Assembly: GCA_947306025.1 (NCBI GenBank)
Contig: CAMZFJ010000006.1
Span: forward strand, 1 to 21,954
Reading direction: 5' to 3'
DNA: 21,954 nucleotides
Origin: an uncultured Fibrobacter sp.
Lineage (GTDB): Bacteria; Fibrobacterota; Fibrobacteria; Fibrobacterales; Fibrobacteraceae
Positions 1 through 8,325 of this stretch are shown piece by piece (the stretch's first letter is position 1; every line of letters begins with the position of its first letter). The translations under genes were made by a program, and so were the position numbers. The notes under the pieces were generated by a model that did no database searches, was not told the DNA's origin, and saw only the letters and a program-made list of their open reading frames with translations.

Positions 1-554
1 GGAAAATTTGATTCCATAGATTCTAACATAAGAAATAACAAATTATTTTTTTTGTTAAATGTTATGCGAATGGAATCGGGGTGGATATATTCCTTGCTGT
101 AAAGAGTGTTTTTTTGTGGTGATTCAGAAAAGTATGTATAATATTTTTTTGCGTATGTATAAAAAGGTATATTGATTGCAGAAAAAATGAAAAAGCATCC
201 GTTTAGGATTATTAAAAAAATGCAAAAGAATTTAATGAATTGATGGGTATAATCTCTAAAATTTGTTTTTTTCTTTAATCTAAAAAGAAGTAATAAAATT
301 AAAGAAAAAATAAATGCTATAAATAGAGATTGTTTTTCGTTGTCAATTGCAATAACAAGTGATTCTTCTAGTATCGCATAAACAAATCTTTCTGAACCTT
401 CTGTATTTTGCGTTAATGTAAAAATAACGGCTTCTGGCTGATCTAAAGGAAATTGCCTTTTTAATGCATCTAAACTTATGCAGGTAAACATTCCCGCGAA
501 GCAAAAAAAGAGAACGGTTAAGCTAAAAGCTAATTTAAATAGGGGGTTCTTCAT
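1..554 (-). CDS. Membrane phosphoglycerol transferase / LTA synthase-like protein, N-terminal part (cut by left edge)
   Basis: I read an uninterrupted frame of 184 codons from the ATG at 554 down to the window edge. It begins MKNPLFKLAF and has three hydrophobic segments (about residues 8-28, 75-92 and 107-126). The segments are followed by a soluble stretch with YIHPDSIRITF and then NLLFLMLESMESNF right at the edge. In the alkaline-phosphatase-like LTA synthase/MdoB/sulfatase families, membrane helices are followed by a beta-strand ending in a metal-binding Glu of the type LESxE, which matches. The protein would transfer phosphoglycerol or a similar group to a glycan or lipid on the outer face of the inner membrane. 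The catalytic Thr and the rest lie outside the window. It is divergent from the ATPase gene to the right, with about 150 bp between them. No clear Shine-Dalgarno is seen. The family call rests on the short end motif and topology. Confidence 0.72.
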   Translation of the reverse strand, partial: MKNPLFKLAFSLTVLFFCFAGMFTCISLDALKRQFPLDQPEAVIFTLTQNTEGSERFVYAILEESLVIAIDNEKQSLFIAFIFSLILLLLFRLKKKTNFRDYTHQFIKFFCIFLIILNGCFFIFSAINIPFYTYAKKYYTYFSESPQKNTLYSKEYIHPDSIRITFNKKNNLLFLMLESMESNF

Positions 555-669
555 AAACTTTATTTTGCCTAATGTTTTTAATGTTTAATTCGAATTTAAC
601 ATTTTTGGGGAGCGAATTATGGGGTAAATATGTTTAAATGGCTTTGGGACAGTGACTAGATGGGGCAGA

Positions 670-699
670 TTGACATGGAAAATTAAATTTTTATATATT
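670..699 (+). promoter_or_regulatory. Sigma-70-type promoter for the AAA-ATPase gene
   Basis: A perfect -35 hexamer TTGACA (670-675) is followed by an 18-bp spacer and TATATT (694-699). The predicted start of transcription, about 7 nt past the -10, falls on the A of the ATG at 706, so the mRNA would be leaderless. The rest of the 555-705 gap is AT-rich. I saw no convincing promoter in it for the divergent minus-strand gene. Confidence 0.6.
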
Positions 700-705
700 C
701 AAAGC

Positions 706-2280
706 ATGGGAATTTACGTAAATCCAAATAATGAGAATCTAAAAATGGACATGGCTTCGCCCATTTATGTGGACAAGTCGATGCTTATTTCTGAAATTAA
801 TCGTGTTGTTAAAACGAACAAGCGGTTTGTTTGTGTTTCTCGTTCTCGTCGATTCGGCAAGACTATGGCTGGGAATATGCTCAGTGCATATTTCAGCAAG
901 GGCTGTGACAGTCGTGAGTTATTCTCCAAATTGAAAATTGCGAAGCATCCTAGTTTCGATAAGTATTTGAACAAGTTTAATGTGATTGCTCTTGACGTGA
1001 ACGCGTTCTTTTCAAAATATGGTCCATCTACGGATCTTGTCTCTTTATTTACAAAAAATATTCGCGATGAGTTAATTTCGGCTTTTCCTCAGGTTAATAT
1101 TTCTGATGATGAACCGTTGGCGGGGTGTCTTGAAAAAATTTATGCTACAACGAAAGAACAATTTGTTGTCATATTAGATGAATACGATGTCCTTGTTCGT
1201 GAAAAAGTTGCAGAACCCATATTTAAGTCGTACCTTGCATTCTTGAATTCAATGTTCAAGAATAACAATTTGGCTTCAGCGATTGCTTTGGCGTATATTA
1301 CGGGAATTTTGCCCGTAGTACGTGACATGGTTCAATCTAAACTGAATGTCTTTGATGAATACACGATGGTCGGCTCAGGACGCTTGTCAGAGTTTGTTGG
1401 ATTTACGGCTGATGAAGTTCAGGGACTTTGTAAAGAGAATGGTCTCGATTTCGAAGAATGTAAACGTTGGTATGATGGTTACAATATAAATGGTATAGAA
1501 ACGTACAATCCGAAGTCAATTGTGTCTGCTATTGATAGCGGGAAAATAAAAAGTTTTTGGACGCAAACGGGATCATACGATGCTTTGCAAAATTATGTCA
1601 TGATGAATTTTGACGGAATTTTGGAAGATGTTAAGACTATGATTGGTGGTGGCAGAGTTGATGTCAATGTGCTATCGTATTTGAATACTATGACAGACTT
1701 CCGTAGTAAAGATGATGTATTTACTTATTTGATTCATTTGGGATATTTAGCGTATGATGAAGAAACTGAACAATGTTATATCCCGAATCGTGAAGTACGT
1801 GATCAGTGGATTCTTTCTATTAAACAATCTCCCGATTATCGTGGGGTGATGGAACTGGTAAATGCAAGTAAACAACTTGTCGAATCTACACAAAATGGCG
1901 ATTTTGCTGCGGTTGCGGATGCTTTAAACAAGGCCCATGAGCAGATTTGTAATAACCAGAATTACAATAATGAAGGAACTTTTCAAGCTGTGATTTGTCT
2001 TGCGTATTTTTATGCGAATTTGAAATATACGATTGTTAAAGAGTTGCCTGCAGGGAAGGGTGTTGCTGATGTGGTGATGATTCCTTATGTGCCGAATATC
2101 CCTGCGTTGATTATTGAATTGAAACTTAACCAGAGTGAAAAAACTGCGCTTACGCAAATTCGTGAAAAGAAGTATGGAAATGCTCTTGAAAAGTATTCAG
2201 GCGATTTGCTCTTTGTTGGCGTAAATTACGATGAAAAAACAAAAGAGCACAAGTGCGTCATTGAAAAATTTGTGAAGTAA
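706..2280 (+). CDS. AAA-ATPase-like protein with C-terminal PD-(D/E)XK nuclease-like domain (DUF1703 type)
   Basis: The N-terminus, MGIYVNPNNENLKM followed by IYVDKSMLI, is the usual opening of the AAA-ATPase_like plus DUF1703/PD-(D/E)XK superfamily-9 architecture. A degenerate Walker A (RSRRFGKTMAGNMLSAYFS) comes about 45 residues in, and Walker B is VVILDEYDV. Near the C-terminus, PALIIELKLNQSEKTALTQI matches the E-x-K core of the restriction-nuclease fold. The 524-aa length is normal for the family. The function is unknown; members occur in many copies in gut anaerobes and are suspected of roles in DNA transactions or genome conflict. I chose ATG 706 because family members begin at MGIY and the promoter ends there. 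An in-frame GTG at 652 would add 18 residues without family resemblance and would lie upstream of the predicted transcription start. The next gene follows after 14 bp on the same strand. Confidence 0.85.
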   Translation: MGIYVNPNNENLKMDMASPIYVDKSMLISEINRVVKTNKRFVCVSRSRRFGKTMAGNMLSAYFSKGCDSRELFSKLKIAKHPSFDKYLNKFNVIALDVNAFFSKYGPSTDLVSLFTKNIRDELISAFPQVNISDDEPLAGCLEKIYATTKEQFVVILDEYDVLVREKVAEPIFKSYLAFLNSMFKNNNLASAIALAYITGILPVVRDMVQSKLNVFDEYTMVGSGRLSEFVGFTADEVQGLCKENGLDFEECKRWYDGYNINGIETYNPKSIVSAIDSGKIKSFWTQTGSYDALQNYVMMNFDGILEDVKTMIGGGRVDVNVLSYLNTMTDFRSKDDVFTYLIHLGYLAYDEETEQCYIPNREVRDQWILSIKQSPDYRGVMELVNASKQLVESTQNGDFAAVADALNKAHEQICNNQNYNNEGTFQAVICLAYFYANLKYTIVKELPAGKGVADVVMIPYVPNIPALIIELKLNQSEKTALTQIREKKYGNALEKYSGDLLFVGVNYDEKTKEHKCVIEKFVK

Positions 2281-2294
2281 CTTAAGGGGGATGC

Positions 2295-3392
2295 TTGCCT
2301 GATTCCCAAAACATTCGCGTTTGTCAGGTGCTGCATGGAATTGTGGGCGGTGGAGTTGCACCACTTGTTTCTATTGTAGTTCCTGTTTACAATGCAGCGC
2401 AGACTCTTGAAAAATGCGTTGGCAGTTTGACATCGCAGACTTTTGGCAATATAGAGATATTGCTTGTTAATAACGGATCAACTGATGATAGCCTAGAAGT
2501 TTGCAAGAAAATTGCGAATAAAGATTCTCGTATAAAAGTTATAGACCACTATGAGAAAGGTGTGTCTACGGCACGTAATCGAGGTATTGATGAGTCTTCT
2601 GGCGATTATATCATGTTTGTTGATGCCGATGATTGGATTGATGCTAATGTTTGTGAAGTTTTTGCAAATTTAAATTCAAAGTATAATTATGACTTGTTTT
2701 GTTTTTCTGCGCAATATAATAAAGGGGGGAAAACTGTAAAATCGTTTTTATATGCAGAAAGTGTAGATGTTCTTAGCGCTCCTCAAAAAGAAGAACTTCA
2801 AATTAAAGTGTTGTCACCGCAGGCTCCAGTGTTGAATTATAAGGTAAATACGCGCTTTGCTGGTAGCGCGTGCGGAAAGTTCTATAAACGAGAAATTTTG
2901 CGAAAAAATAATCTTTATTTCGCAACAGAAACGATTATTAGTGAAGATTGCCTTTTTAATACGTTGGCTTTAGATAGCTTTCAAAGGATCGGGTATATGA
3001 GAGATTGTTTCTATTATTATGAACAGCATGGCGATTCTGCTCAAAATAGTTATCGACCGAATAGTGATAAATATTTTGGTTTTGTTATAAAGCAAATGCA
3101 AAGGTGGCTGATAGAAACTCGTAAAGATCAAAGGTTTGTTGATGCAGCAAACTGTCTATTTGTACATTATTTATTTGGAATAATAAAAGAGGATATATTT
3201 CATAAAGATAATGATATTTCATTAGCTCAAAGATGTATGGCTTTAGAATCATTGCTGTCAAAAAAGAAACATCAAGCGATACTTCGGAATGTTAATAAAG
3301 ATTATTTTTCAATACTGGAAAAAATGCTGATTTTCATGATGAAGAAAAAATTCTGTTGGATTATTACACTGCTCTTATGGATTTGTTTGTAA
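2295..3392 (+). CDS. GT2-family glycosyltransferase with a foreign-looking N-terminal extension
   Basis: The body is a GT-A glycosyltransferase: PLVSIVVPVYNAAQTLEKC, then LLVNNGSTDDS and the metal-binding DxD region YIMFVDADDWID. A C-terminal region with NTRFAGSACGKFYKRE and ISEDCLFN is typical of capsule/O-antigen GT2 enzymes. It should move a sugar from a nucleotide donor to a lipid-linked glycan in the cytoplasm. The frame opens with TTG at 2295 behind a good Shine-Dalgarno (AAGGGGG at 2284-2290). An ATG at 2291 is out of frame and meets a stop after three codons. The first 20 or so residues (IRVCQVLHGIVGGGV) look like the start of a GT4 enzyme, not a GT2, so this may be a fusion scar. The C-terminus ends abruptly in a hydrophobic stretch (FCWIITLLLWICL). 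The acceptor and donor sugars cannot be told. Confidence 0.85.
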   Translation: MPDSQNIRVCQVLHGIVGGGVAPLVSIVVPVYNAAQTLEKCVGSLTSQTFGNIEILLVNNGSTDDSLEVCKKIANKDSRIKVIDHYEKGVSTARNRGIDESSGDYIMFVDADDWIDANVCEVFANLNSKYNYDLFCFSAQYNKGGKTVKSFLYAESVDVLSAPQKEELQIKVLSPQAPVLNYKVNTRFAGSACGKFYKREILRKNNLYFATETIISEDCLFNTLALDSFQRIGYMRDCFYYYEQHGDSAQNSYRPNSDKYFGFVIKQMQRWLIETRKDQRFVDAANCLFVHYLFGIIKEDIFHKDNDISLAQRCMALESLLSKKKHQAILRNVNKDYFSILEKMLIFMMKKKFCWIITLLLWICL

Positions 3393-3407
3393 TATGGATG
3401 GTGTGTA

Positions 3408-4307
3408 ATGCCAAAAGTGTCCTGCATTATTTTGAATTATAATGATGCTCCCACAACAATAAATTTGTTGGAGTGTATAAAAGATTATCGTATTTTAGAT
3501 TTTATTGTTGTAGTTGATAATTGTTCTACTGATGATTCTTGGGAAAAGCTGTTATGTTATAAGAATGAAAAAATTCATGTAATAAAGGCTGAAAAAAATG
3601 GGGGATATGGAGCGGGGAATAATGTAGGTTTGCGTTATTCATCGGAGATTTTAAGTGCTGACTATTCGATTATTGCCAATCCCGATGTGCTTTTTGACGA
3701 AGATTGCATACGCAAGTTCCTTGATTCTTTTCAAGAAGATACTTCTGTAGCTGTTGTATCTGCAAAACAATCAAATTCACCTGATTGTGCTTGGAAAAAT
3801 TGCAGCACATTGCAATATATACTAGCGACGAGTTTGTTTTTTGAAGTTTGGTTGAAAATACGTTCTTATCCATTAAAATATTTTAAGGGCAAAGATTTTG
3901 TTCCTGTATTTGCTGTTCCCGGTTCATTATTGATGGTTGACTTGAAGAAAATGATCAAGTCCGGCATGTATGACGAAGAATTTTTTCTCTATTATGAAGA
4001 ACCTGTTTTGGCGCAAAAATTTGATAATGCCGGGTTGAAAACGGTGTTGCGATTTGATTGTTCGTACATCCACAACCATCATGTTAGCATTTCTAAGACT
4101 TATAACCGATGGTCGCAACAGCATGCGGTTCTTTTGAAAAGTGCAGAACTTTTTTTGCGAAAATACAAAAAAGTCAATGCAATTCAAATGGCTTTGGCCA
4201 AGCTGTGGTTCGCATATACGAAATTAGAATTCAAATTGTACGATGTTTTCTGTTGGATTCGCTCATCCTTTAATTCCAAAGAAAAGAATGCCGAAACAAC
4301 GATATAG
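3408..4307 (+). CDS. GT2-family glycosyltransferase, rhamnosyltransferase-like
   Basis: The sequence opens with VSCIILNYNDAPTTINLL, followed by VVVDNCSTDDSW and GGYGAGNNVGL. The metal site is IIANPDVLFD rather than DxD. This pattern (NYN, VDNxSxD, GGYGxGNNxG, NPDV) is that of the WbbL/RfbF-like GT2 group, many of which transfer rhamnose or other deoxyhexoses. At 299 aa the length is usual. It lies 15 bp after the preceding GT2 gene on the same strand, probably in one transcript. Its last 45 bp overlap the end of the convergent GT2 gene on the other strand, so the C-terminus may have been reshaped at a rearrangement junction. Base composition is strongly AT-rich. The donor specificity is a guess from family resemblance. 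Confidence 0.88.
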   Translation: MPKVSCIILNYNDAPTTINLLECIKDYRILDFIVVVDNCSTDDSWEKLLCYKNEKIHVIKAEKNGGYGAGNNVGLRYSSEILSADYSIIANPDVLFDEDCIRKFLDSFQEDTSVAVVSAKQSNSPDCAWKNCSTLQYILATSLFFEVWLKIRSYPLKYFKGKDFVPVFAVPGSLLMVDLKKMIKSGMYDEEFFLYYEEPVLAQKFDNAGLKTVLRFDCSYIHNHHVSISKTYNRWSQQHAVLLKSAELFLRKYKKVNAIQMALAKLWFAYTKLEFKLYDVFCWIRSSFNSKEKNAETTI

Positions 4308-5222
4308 GAATAGTTGCCAAATAGATTTCTTCGAGAATGTTATGACATTGTAGTTCTTGATATAGAACCGAAGTGCTGATAATCTGTTTTTATTTTCAGA
4401 TAGATTGGTGTAAAAATCAAGTGCGTCAGAAATTAGCTTTTGCTTATCTGAAGGGATTTTTTCTAGACGAGCTAAATTGTTCAATAAGTTTATGCTGTCT
4501 TGGTAGAACCCCTTTCGATCTTTTGAAAATCTATAGAGATTCTTAATAGCATTCCAAACAGTAAATTTCTGATATTCGGAAGCATTATTGGAGTGTCGTC
4601 TGTATTTTAAAACTACATCGCTTATATATTTGCATTTATTGTTGCATCCTGCGATAAGAGCAAACCAGTAGTCATGATATTTGATGTTGTCAGGAATAGG
4701 CAATGCTTGCTTGACTAATGAGGCTTTGATTAGCGAAGCCGTCCCTTGAATCACGTTTGAATATAACTCGTGTTGGAAAAGTTCTTTTTCGTTTTGGGGC
4801 ATTACGTGTATGGGCCAATATTCTAAAAGTGTTTTATTCTGTGATACTCCGTTCTCATCTATAATTAAGGAGTTTGCACCAATACAATCGTTATCTCCAA
4901 TATTTTTATAGAGAATCTCTAAATGGTTTGGTTCCCAAATATCATCTTGGTCGCAAAAGGCAATGAATTCGCCTTTACAAAGAGAAAGGATGTGTTCAAA
5001 ATTTTTTTTGAACCCGAGATTATGTTGATTTTGAAAGATTTTAAATCTAGTGTCTTTACTTGCGTATTCCTGCAGAATTTGGAGTGTGCTGTCTGTAGAA
5101 CCGTCATCGCAAACAACAATCTCAAAATCAATTATAGTTTGACAAAGAATTGAATCTATTTGTTCCCTAAGAAATTTGGAACCATTATACGTAGCGAGTG
5201 CAATAGAAATAAAAGGAGGCAT
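4263..5222 (-). CDS. GT2-family glycosyltransferase (rhamnosyl/alpha-1,3-type)
   Basis: The N-terminus ISIALATYNGSKFLREQIDS is followed by VVCDDGSTDSTL, HNLGFKKNFEHIL and FIAFCDQDDIWEP, the last carrying the metal-binding DQDD. This is the NGxxFLxEQidSil subgroup of GT2, common in O-antigen and capsule loci and often annotated as rhamnosyltransferase. The length is 319 aa. It is the last gene of a minus-strand run. Its start follows the stop of the upstream GT2 gene by one base (stop at 5224, start at 5222), which indicates translational coupling. A purine-rich GCCTCC complement just upstream is compatible with a ribosome binding site. The 3' end overlaps the oppositely directed GT2 gene by 45 bp. 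Confidence 0.9.
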   Translation of the reverse strand: MPPFISIALATYNGSKFLREQIDSILCQTIIDFEIVVCDDGSTDSTLQILQEYASKDTRFKIFQNQHNLGFKKNFEHILSLCKGEFIAFCDQDDIWEPNHLEILYKNIGDNDCIGANSLIIDENGVSQNKTLLEYWPIHVMPQNEKELFQHELYSNVIQGTASLIKASLVKQALPIPDNIKYHDYWFALIAGCNNKCKYISDVVLKYRRHSNNASEYQKFTVWNAIKNLYRFSKDRKGFYQDSINLLNNLARLEKIPSDKQKLISDALDFYTNLSENKNRLSALRFYIKNYNVITFSKKSIWQLFLYRCFGILFFGIKG

Positions 5223-5223
5223 G

Positions 5224-6183
5224 TTAGAAGATTTCGTCTATTTTTTTATTGAATAGAGAAAAGATAAATTTTTTTATATTCCATAAAATGAAAACGATAT
5301 CAACATATATTCTAGAAAGTGTGGGATTCCAAATTTCTTTTCGCCACTCCTGACAGATATAGTTGTAAAGCATTGGATTTCCTTTTACGATATCAGGTCT
5401 TTTTTGAGGAAGTGTAATAAAAAAAACAGCAGAACAATGTCGTCTTAAAAACGATATTTTTTTTCGTTCTTTTAAATACCTGAATATTCTGAGGTATTCT
5501 TCATGAGCTTTTCCAGAAAGATTATTTTTTTTTGTTGTACTATTTCCATGCTGTCGGAAATGATTTAAAACCTTGGAAATATAGTAAACATCACCTCTTA
5601 AGCAGAATTCTATCCAAAAAAGCCAATCACCACATCCTTTGAACGATTGGTAATATGGGGGAATTGTACACAAAAATTCTTTTTTAAACAATACGCCGCT
5701 CGCATTACATATAGAGTTTTGCTTAATCATTTTTTCTTTTAGGAAAAAATCCCCGTTAATAAGAGTGTTTTCTCGGTATATGTCACTATTTTTTATCGAT
5801 TTGTCCTCAGAAAACCAATTTGAATTAGTAAATGCTAACGAAACTTTTGTATTTGCTTGCAAAGATGCTACGGTTTCTTCTAAAAAAAATGGTTCTGCCC
5901 AGTCGTCGCTCTCGGCAATCCATATGTATTCGCCTTGCGCAAGATCAAATCCCTTGGCCCATTGTTTAAAAGGGAATCCACTATTGGTTTCGTTATAGAC
6001 GATATGGCTAACTTGCGGTCTGTCGCGATATTCCTCAATGATTTCTTTGCTGTAGTCTGTGCTGCAATCATCAAGGATGATGACTTCAAAGTCTTGAAAA
6101 GTTTGATTGAATATGGAATCAAGACGCTGCCGTAAATAGGGTGCGTGATTATAATTGGGGACTATGACGGATATAAGTGGCAT
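5224..6183 (-). CDS. GT2-family glycosyltransferase
   Basis: The order ISVIVPNYNHAPYLRQRLDS, VIILDDCSTDYS, GFPFKQWAKGFDLAQGEYI and WIAESDDWAE gives a complete GT-A nucleotide-sugar domain with the ESDD metal site. The C-terminal part (about residues 165-319) has aromatic and basic patches and no clear membrane span. Family members add sugars to a growing lipid-linked repeat at the cytoplasmic membrane face. It sits 22 bp after one GT2 gene and 1 bp before the next, inside an operon-like run of four genes. Very AT-rich, with several homopolymer T/A tracts. The sugar specificity cannot be inferred. Confidence 0.9.
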   Translation of the reverse strand: MPLISVIVPNYNHAPYLRQRLDSIFNQTFQDFEVIILDDCSTDYSKEIIEEYRDRPQVSHIVYNETNSGFPFKQWAKGFDLAQGEYIWIAESDDWAEPFFLEETVASLQANTKVSLAFTNSNWFSEDKSIKNSDIYRENTLINGDFFLKEKMIKQNSICNASGVLFKKEFLCTIPPYYQSFKGCGDWLFWIEFCLRGDVYYISKVLNHFRQHGNSTTKKNNLSGKAHEEYLRIFRYLKERKKISFLRRHCSAVFFITLPQKRPDIVKGNPMLYNYICQEWRKEIWNPTLSRIYVDIVFILWNIKKFIFSLFNKKIDEIF

Positions 6184-6205
6184 AGAGGAAAATGGAGAAA
6201 AACAG

Positions 6206-7234
6206 TTAGCGGTTGGTTAAGTATTTCCATTTGAACGCATGGAGCCAAATGTGGAACGTGATTCTATGTTTGATAAGAAAGGCTTCTAGCTTGACTGTGT
6301 AAGTCCATTGGGATGAGTCATATCTTTCTATCAAATGCTGAAAATCAGCGGATTTGGCCTTTTTTCGAATCGTACTTACTGATTCATGAATGGAAAAGGC
6401 GGATCCCTTAATAAAGTAATTTGTTGACCATGAATTAAGAAATGTTTCCATTGCGTAACGTCCGATGGTTGTTGAAAATTTATTTGATATTTTTTTTATT
6501 TCTGTTAGATAAGCTAGTATGATATTTACGTTACTATCGTTTTGTGTCCATGTTATAGATGTTTCAACTTTGTTATAGTTGTAAAAGGCTTTGTTAAGGT
6601 AGGAAATTTTTTTCGCGAAATAAAATATTGAAAAAGAGACTGGTCTATCTACGCACTTCTTTAGGTTCGTTGAAAAATGTATATGGTTTAAATCAATAAG
6701 ATCTTTCTTTATGAGCTTACACCATGTGGATACTGCCGCCACATACTTCTCACTAGTGAGATAAATTGCCTCTTTTTGTATTATTTCAATCGCGTTTTTA
6801 GATAGTTCAGGTATTGATTCAGAACAAAAAAATATTTGTTTATATTGGTTGTCTATAGGGGTGTAATCGAATAATACTACATCAGAATTATTTTCTTTTG
6901 CAAAGTCGTATGTTTTTAAGCAACAATCTTTTTCAATAGAGTCATCTGCATCAACAAATGTGATGTATTCACCAGTCGCTTGGCTAATGCCGAAATTTCT
7001 AGTTGCAGAAACACCAAAGTGAGGCTGAATGTATAATTTAAATCGCGGGTCTTTTTTTTTGTAATCTTTGCAAAAATTGTGTAGCAGATTATCTTCTCCG
7101 TCAAATACAATGATGAATTCTGCATTAGGCAAAGTTTGATTATGAAGAGAGTCCAAACATTCTTTGAAATAATTCAAAGGCGTTTTGTAAACAGGAGTGA
7201 TGACAGATACGGCAACATCTCTAGACTCACTCAT
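6206..7234 (-). CDS. GT2-family glycosyltransferase
   Basis: VSVITPVYKTPLNYFKECLD is followed by FIIVFDGEDN (an unusual variant of the DDGS motif), HFGVSATRNFGIS and YITFVDADDSIEKD, which holds the DxD-type metal site. SATRNxGI and VDADD are hallmarks of the GT2 type used in capsule and O-antigen assembly. The protein has 342 residues. Its ATG (7234) comes one base after the stop of the methyltransferase gene upstream, so the two are surely co-transcribed and probably co-translated. The FDGED variant replaces the second aspartate-serine pair seen in the other GT2 proteins here, which may alter nucleotide contacts. The substrate is unknown. Confidence 0.9.
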   Translation of the reverse strand: MSESRDVAVSVITPVYKTPLNYFKECLDSLHNQTLPNAEFIIVFDGEDNLLHNFCKDYKKKDPRFKLYIQPHFGVSATRNFGISQATGEYITFVDADDSIEKDCCLKTYDFAKENNSDVVLFDYTPIDNQYKQIFFCSESIPELSKNAIEIIQKEAIYLTSEKYVAAVSTWCKLIKKDLIDLNHIHFSTNLKKCVDRPVSFSIFYFAKKISYLNKAFYNYNKVETSITWTQNDSNVNIILAYLTEIKKISNKFSTTIGRYAMETFLNSWSTNYFIKGSAFSIHESVSTIRKKAKSADFQHLIERYDSSQWTYTVKLEAFLIKHRITFHIWLHAFKWKYLTNR

Positions 7235-7235
7235 T

Positions 7236-8012
7236 CTATTTTCTCCCGGTGAACAAAAATTCTTTTGGATTTAAACCGAATTTTGAGTATGTTGTTGCAG
7301 TTTTTTTTGTCTCTGGTATAAAACCACATGATTTCAACTTTGACAGATAATCCATCCCAAAAAGACGAACGTGGTCTTTTTGCCCGAATTTTTCTTCAAG
7401 AATTTTTGGATCTGTTATAGATGGATCGGAAATTGTTTTTTCTAAAATAGGAGAAATTGGAACTTGAAGTATTGCAACCCCTTCTCTGTTTAAAACACGG
7501 TAAATCTCTTTCATTGCCTTTTCATCATCGTGAACATGTTCTAATACATGGTTGCATATGATGAGGTCAAAAGAGTTATCGTCAAAAGGCAAATTTTGGA
7601 CATCCATGTGCTTGACCAAATCGTGTGAATAATCTGCATGTTGACCTTCTGCAAAGAAATCGCCGCAAGTGTAGTTGGTAAATCCGAGCCTAATAAATTG
7701 GTCTGCAATAATCATTTCTGGCGCGATATGCAAAACTCTGGTTTGTGGCTTGTTGAAAATGGCTAATTCATGTTTCAAAAAAGTATAAACGAGTCTTTCC
7801 CGATCTGTTGAACCGCATTTAGGACAGCCTGCATTACGGAGGCCCGCGCCAATAATTTGGTATCTACGGATGGTTGGGTTGTCAATGCCAATGGGGTTAA
7901 GCTTTCTGGAATGAAATCCACAGAAGGGACATTTGTATTTAAATCCCCAATGTGATAAGAAATTTATATACGCATGTCTGTTTTGCAGAATATTTTTGAT
8001 TTTTTTTAGCAT
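7236..8012 (-). CDS. Zinc-ribbon plus SAM-dependent methyltransferase (Methyltransf_11 type)
   Basis: The N-terminal part carries two CxxC pairs (C28/C31 and C63/C66), which should form a zinc ribbon. A class I methyltransferase follows: VLHIAPEMIIADQF in the place of motif I, then FDLIICNHVLEHVHDDEKAM and EIYRVLNREGVAILQVPI. HVLEHV and RVLxxxG are strong family signatures. Similar proteins occur in polysaccharide loci and are thought to methylate sugars or cap the chain, but the target is not known. A good Shine-Dalgarno (AGGAG) lies about 6 nt upstream of ATG 8012. The gene follows the winged-helix gene by 9 bp and precedes a GT2 gene by one base, so it may be read from a transcript that also passes through the accessory genes upstream. 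Confidence 0.88.
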   Translation of the reverse strand: MLKKIKNILQNRHAYINFLSHWGFKYKCPFCGFHSRKLNPIGIDNPTIRRYQIIGAGLRNAGCPKCGSTDRERLVYTFLKHELAIFNKPQTRVLHIAPEMIIADQFIRLGFTNYTCGDFFAEGQHADYSHDLVKHMDVQNLPFDDNSFDLIICNHVLEHVHDDEKAMKEIYRVLNREGVAILQVPISPILEKTISDPSITDPKILEEKFGQKDHVRLFGMDYLSKLKSCGFIPETKKTATTYSKFGLNPKEFLFTGRK

Positions 8013-8021
8013 ATGAAACTC

Positions 8022-8321
8022 CTAATCCACTGATCCAATCACTTCCCAGTGACTGCCGTTGTTGGGGTCGACATGTCTAATTAGGCCTTCTTTTTTTAAT
8101 CGGGTGAAATGCCATTCTATGCCTTTGTAGGATATTTGCAGTTCTCTTGCCAAATCTGGCAGAGTTGTTTCGGGATGTTGACGGAGATAACCAAGTATTA
8201 TTCCCCTAGTACTTTTTACGGCTATGTAATCAGCATTGGGCAAGTACATGGAGCCGCTCTTTTGCAGCGCCTCATAAAGCAAATTTAAGGAGCCGATGCC
8301 TGTTTTCTTTTGAATCTTCAT
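8022..8321 (-). CDS. Small winged helix-turn-helix protein
   Basis: This 99-aa protein has a helix-turn-helix core (GIILGYLRQHPETTLPDLA, ELQISYKGIEWHFTRL) and a wing ending in GLIRHVDPNNGSHWEV. That layout matches the DNA-binding winged-helix module often found as the C-terminal domain of AlbA_2/RecG-like ATP-binding proteins, and also as free small regulators. The first 35 residues have no recognisable motif. It begins four bases after the stop of the DUF4062-ATPase gene, so the two form a unit and it may regulate or partner that protein. It could also be the surviving DNA-binding tail of a second, otherwise lost, ATPase. It is followed 9 bp later by the polysaccharide methyltransferase gene. 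Confidence 0.75.
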   Translation of the reverse strand: MKIQKKTGIGSLNLLYEALQKSGSMYLPNADYIAVKSTRGIILGYLRQHPETTLPDLARELQISYKGIEWHFTRLKKEGLIRHVDPNNGSHWEVIGSVD

Positions 8322-8325
8322 TTTT

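Noticed and set aside
652..705. GTG start at 652 for the AAA-ATPase gene
   Set aside because: It adds 18 residues unlike the family start and lies upstream of the predicted transcription start; ATG 706 fits the family better.
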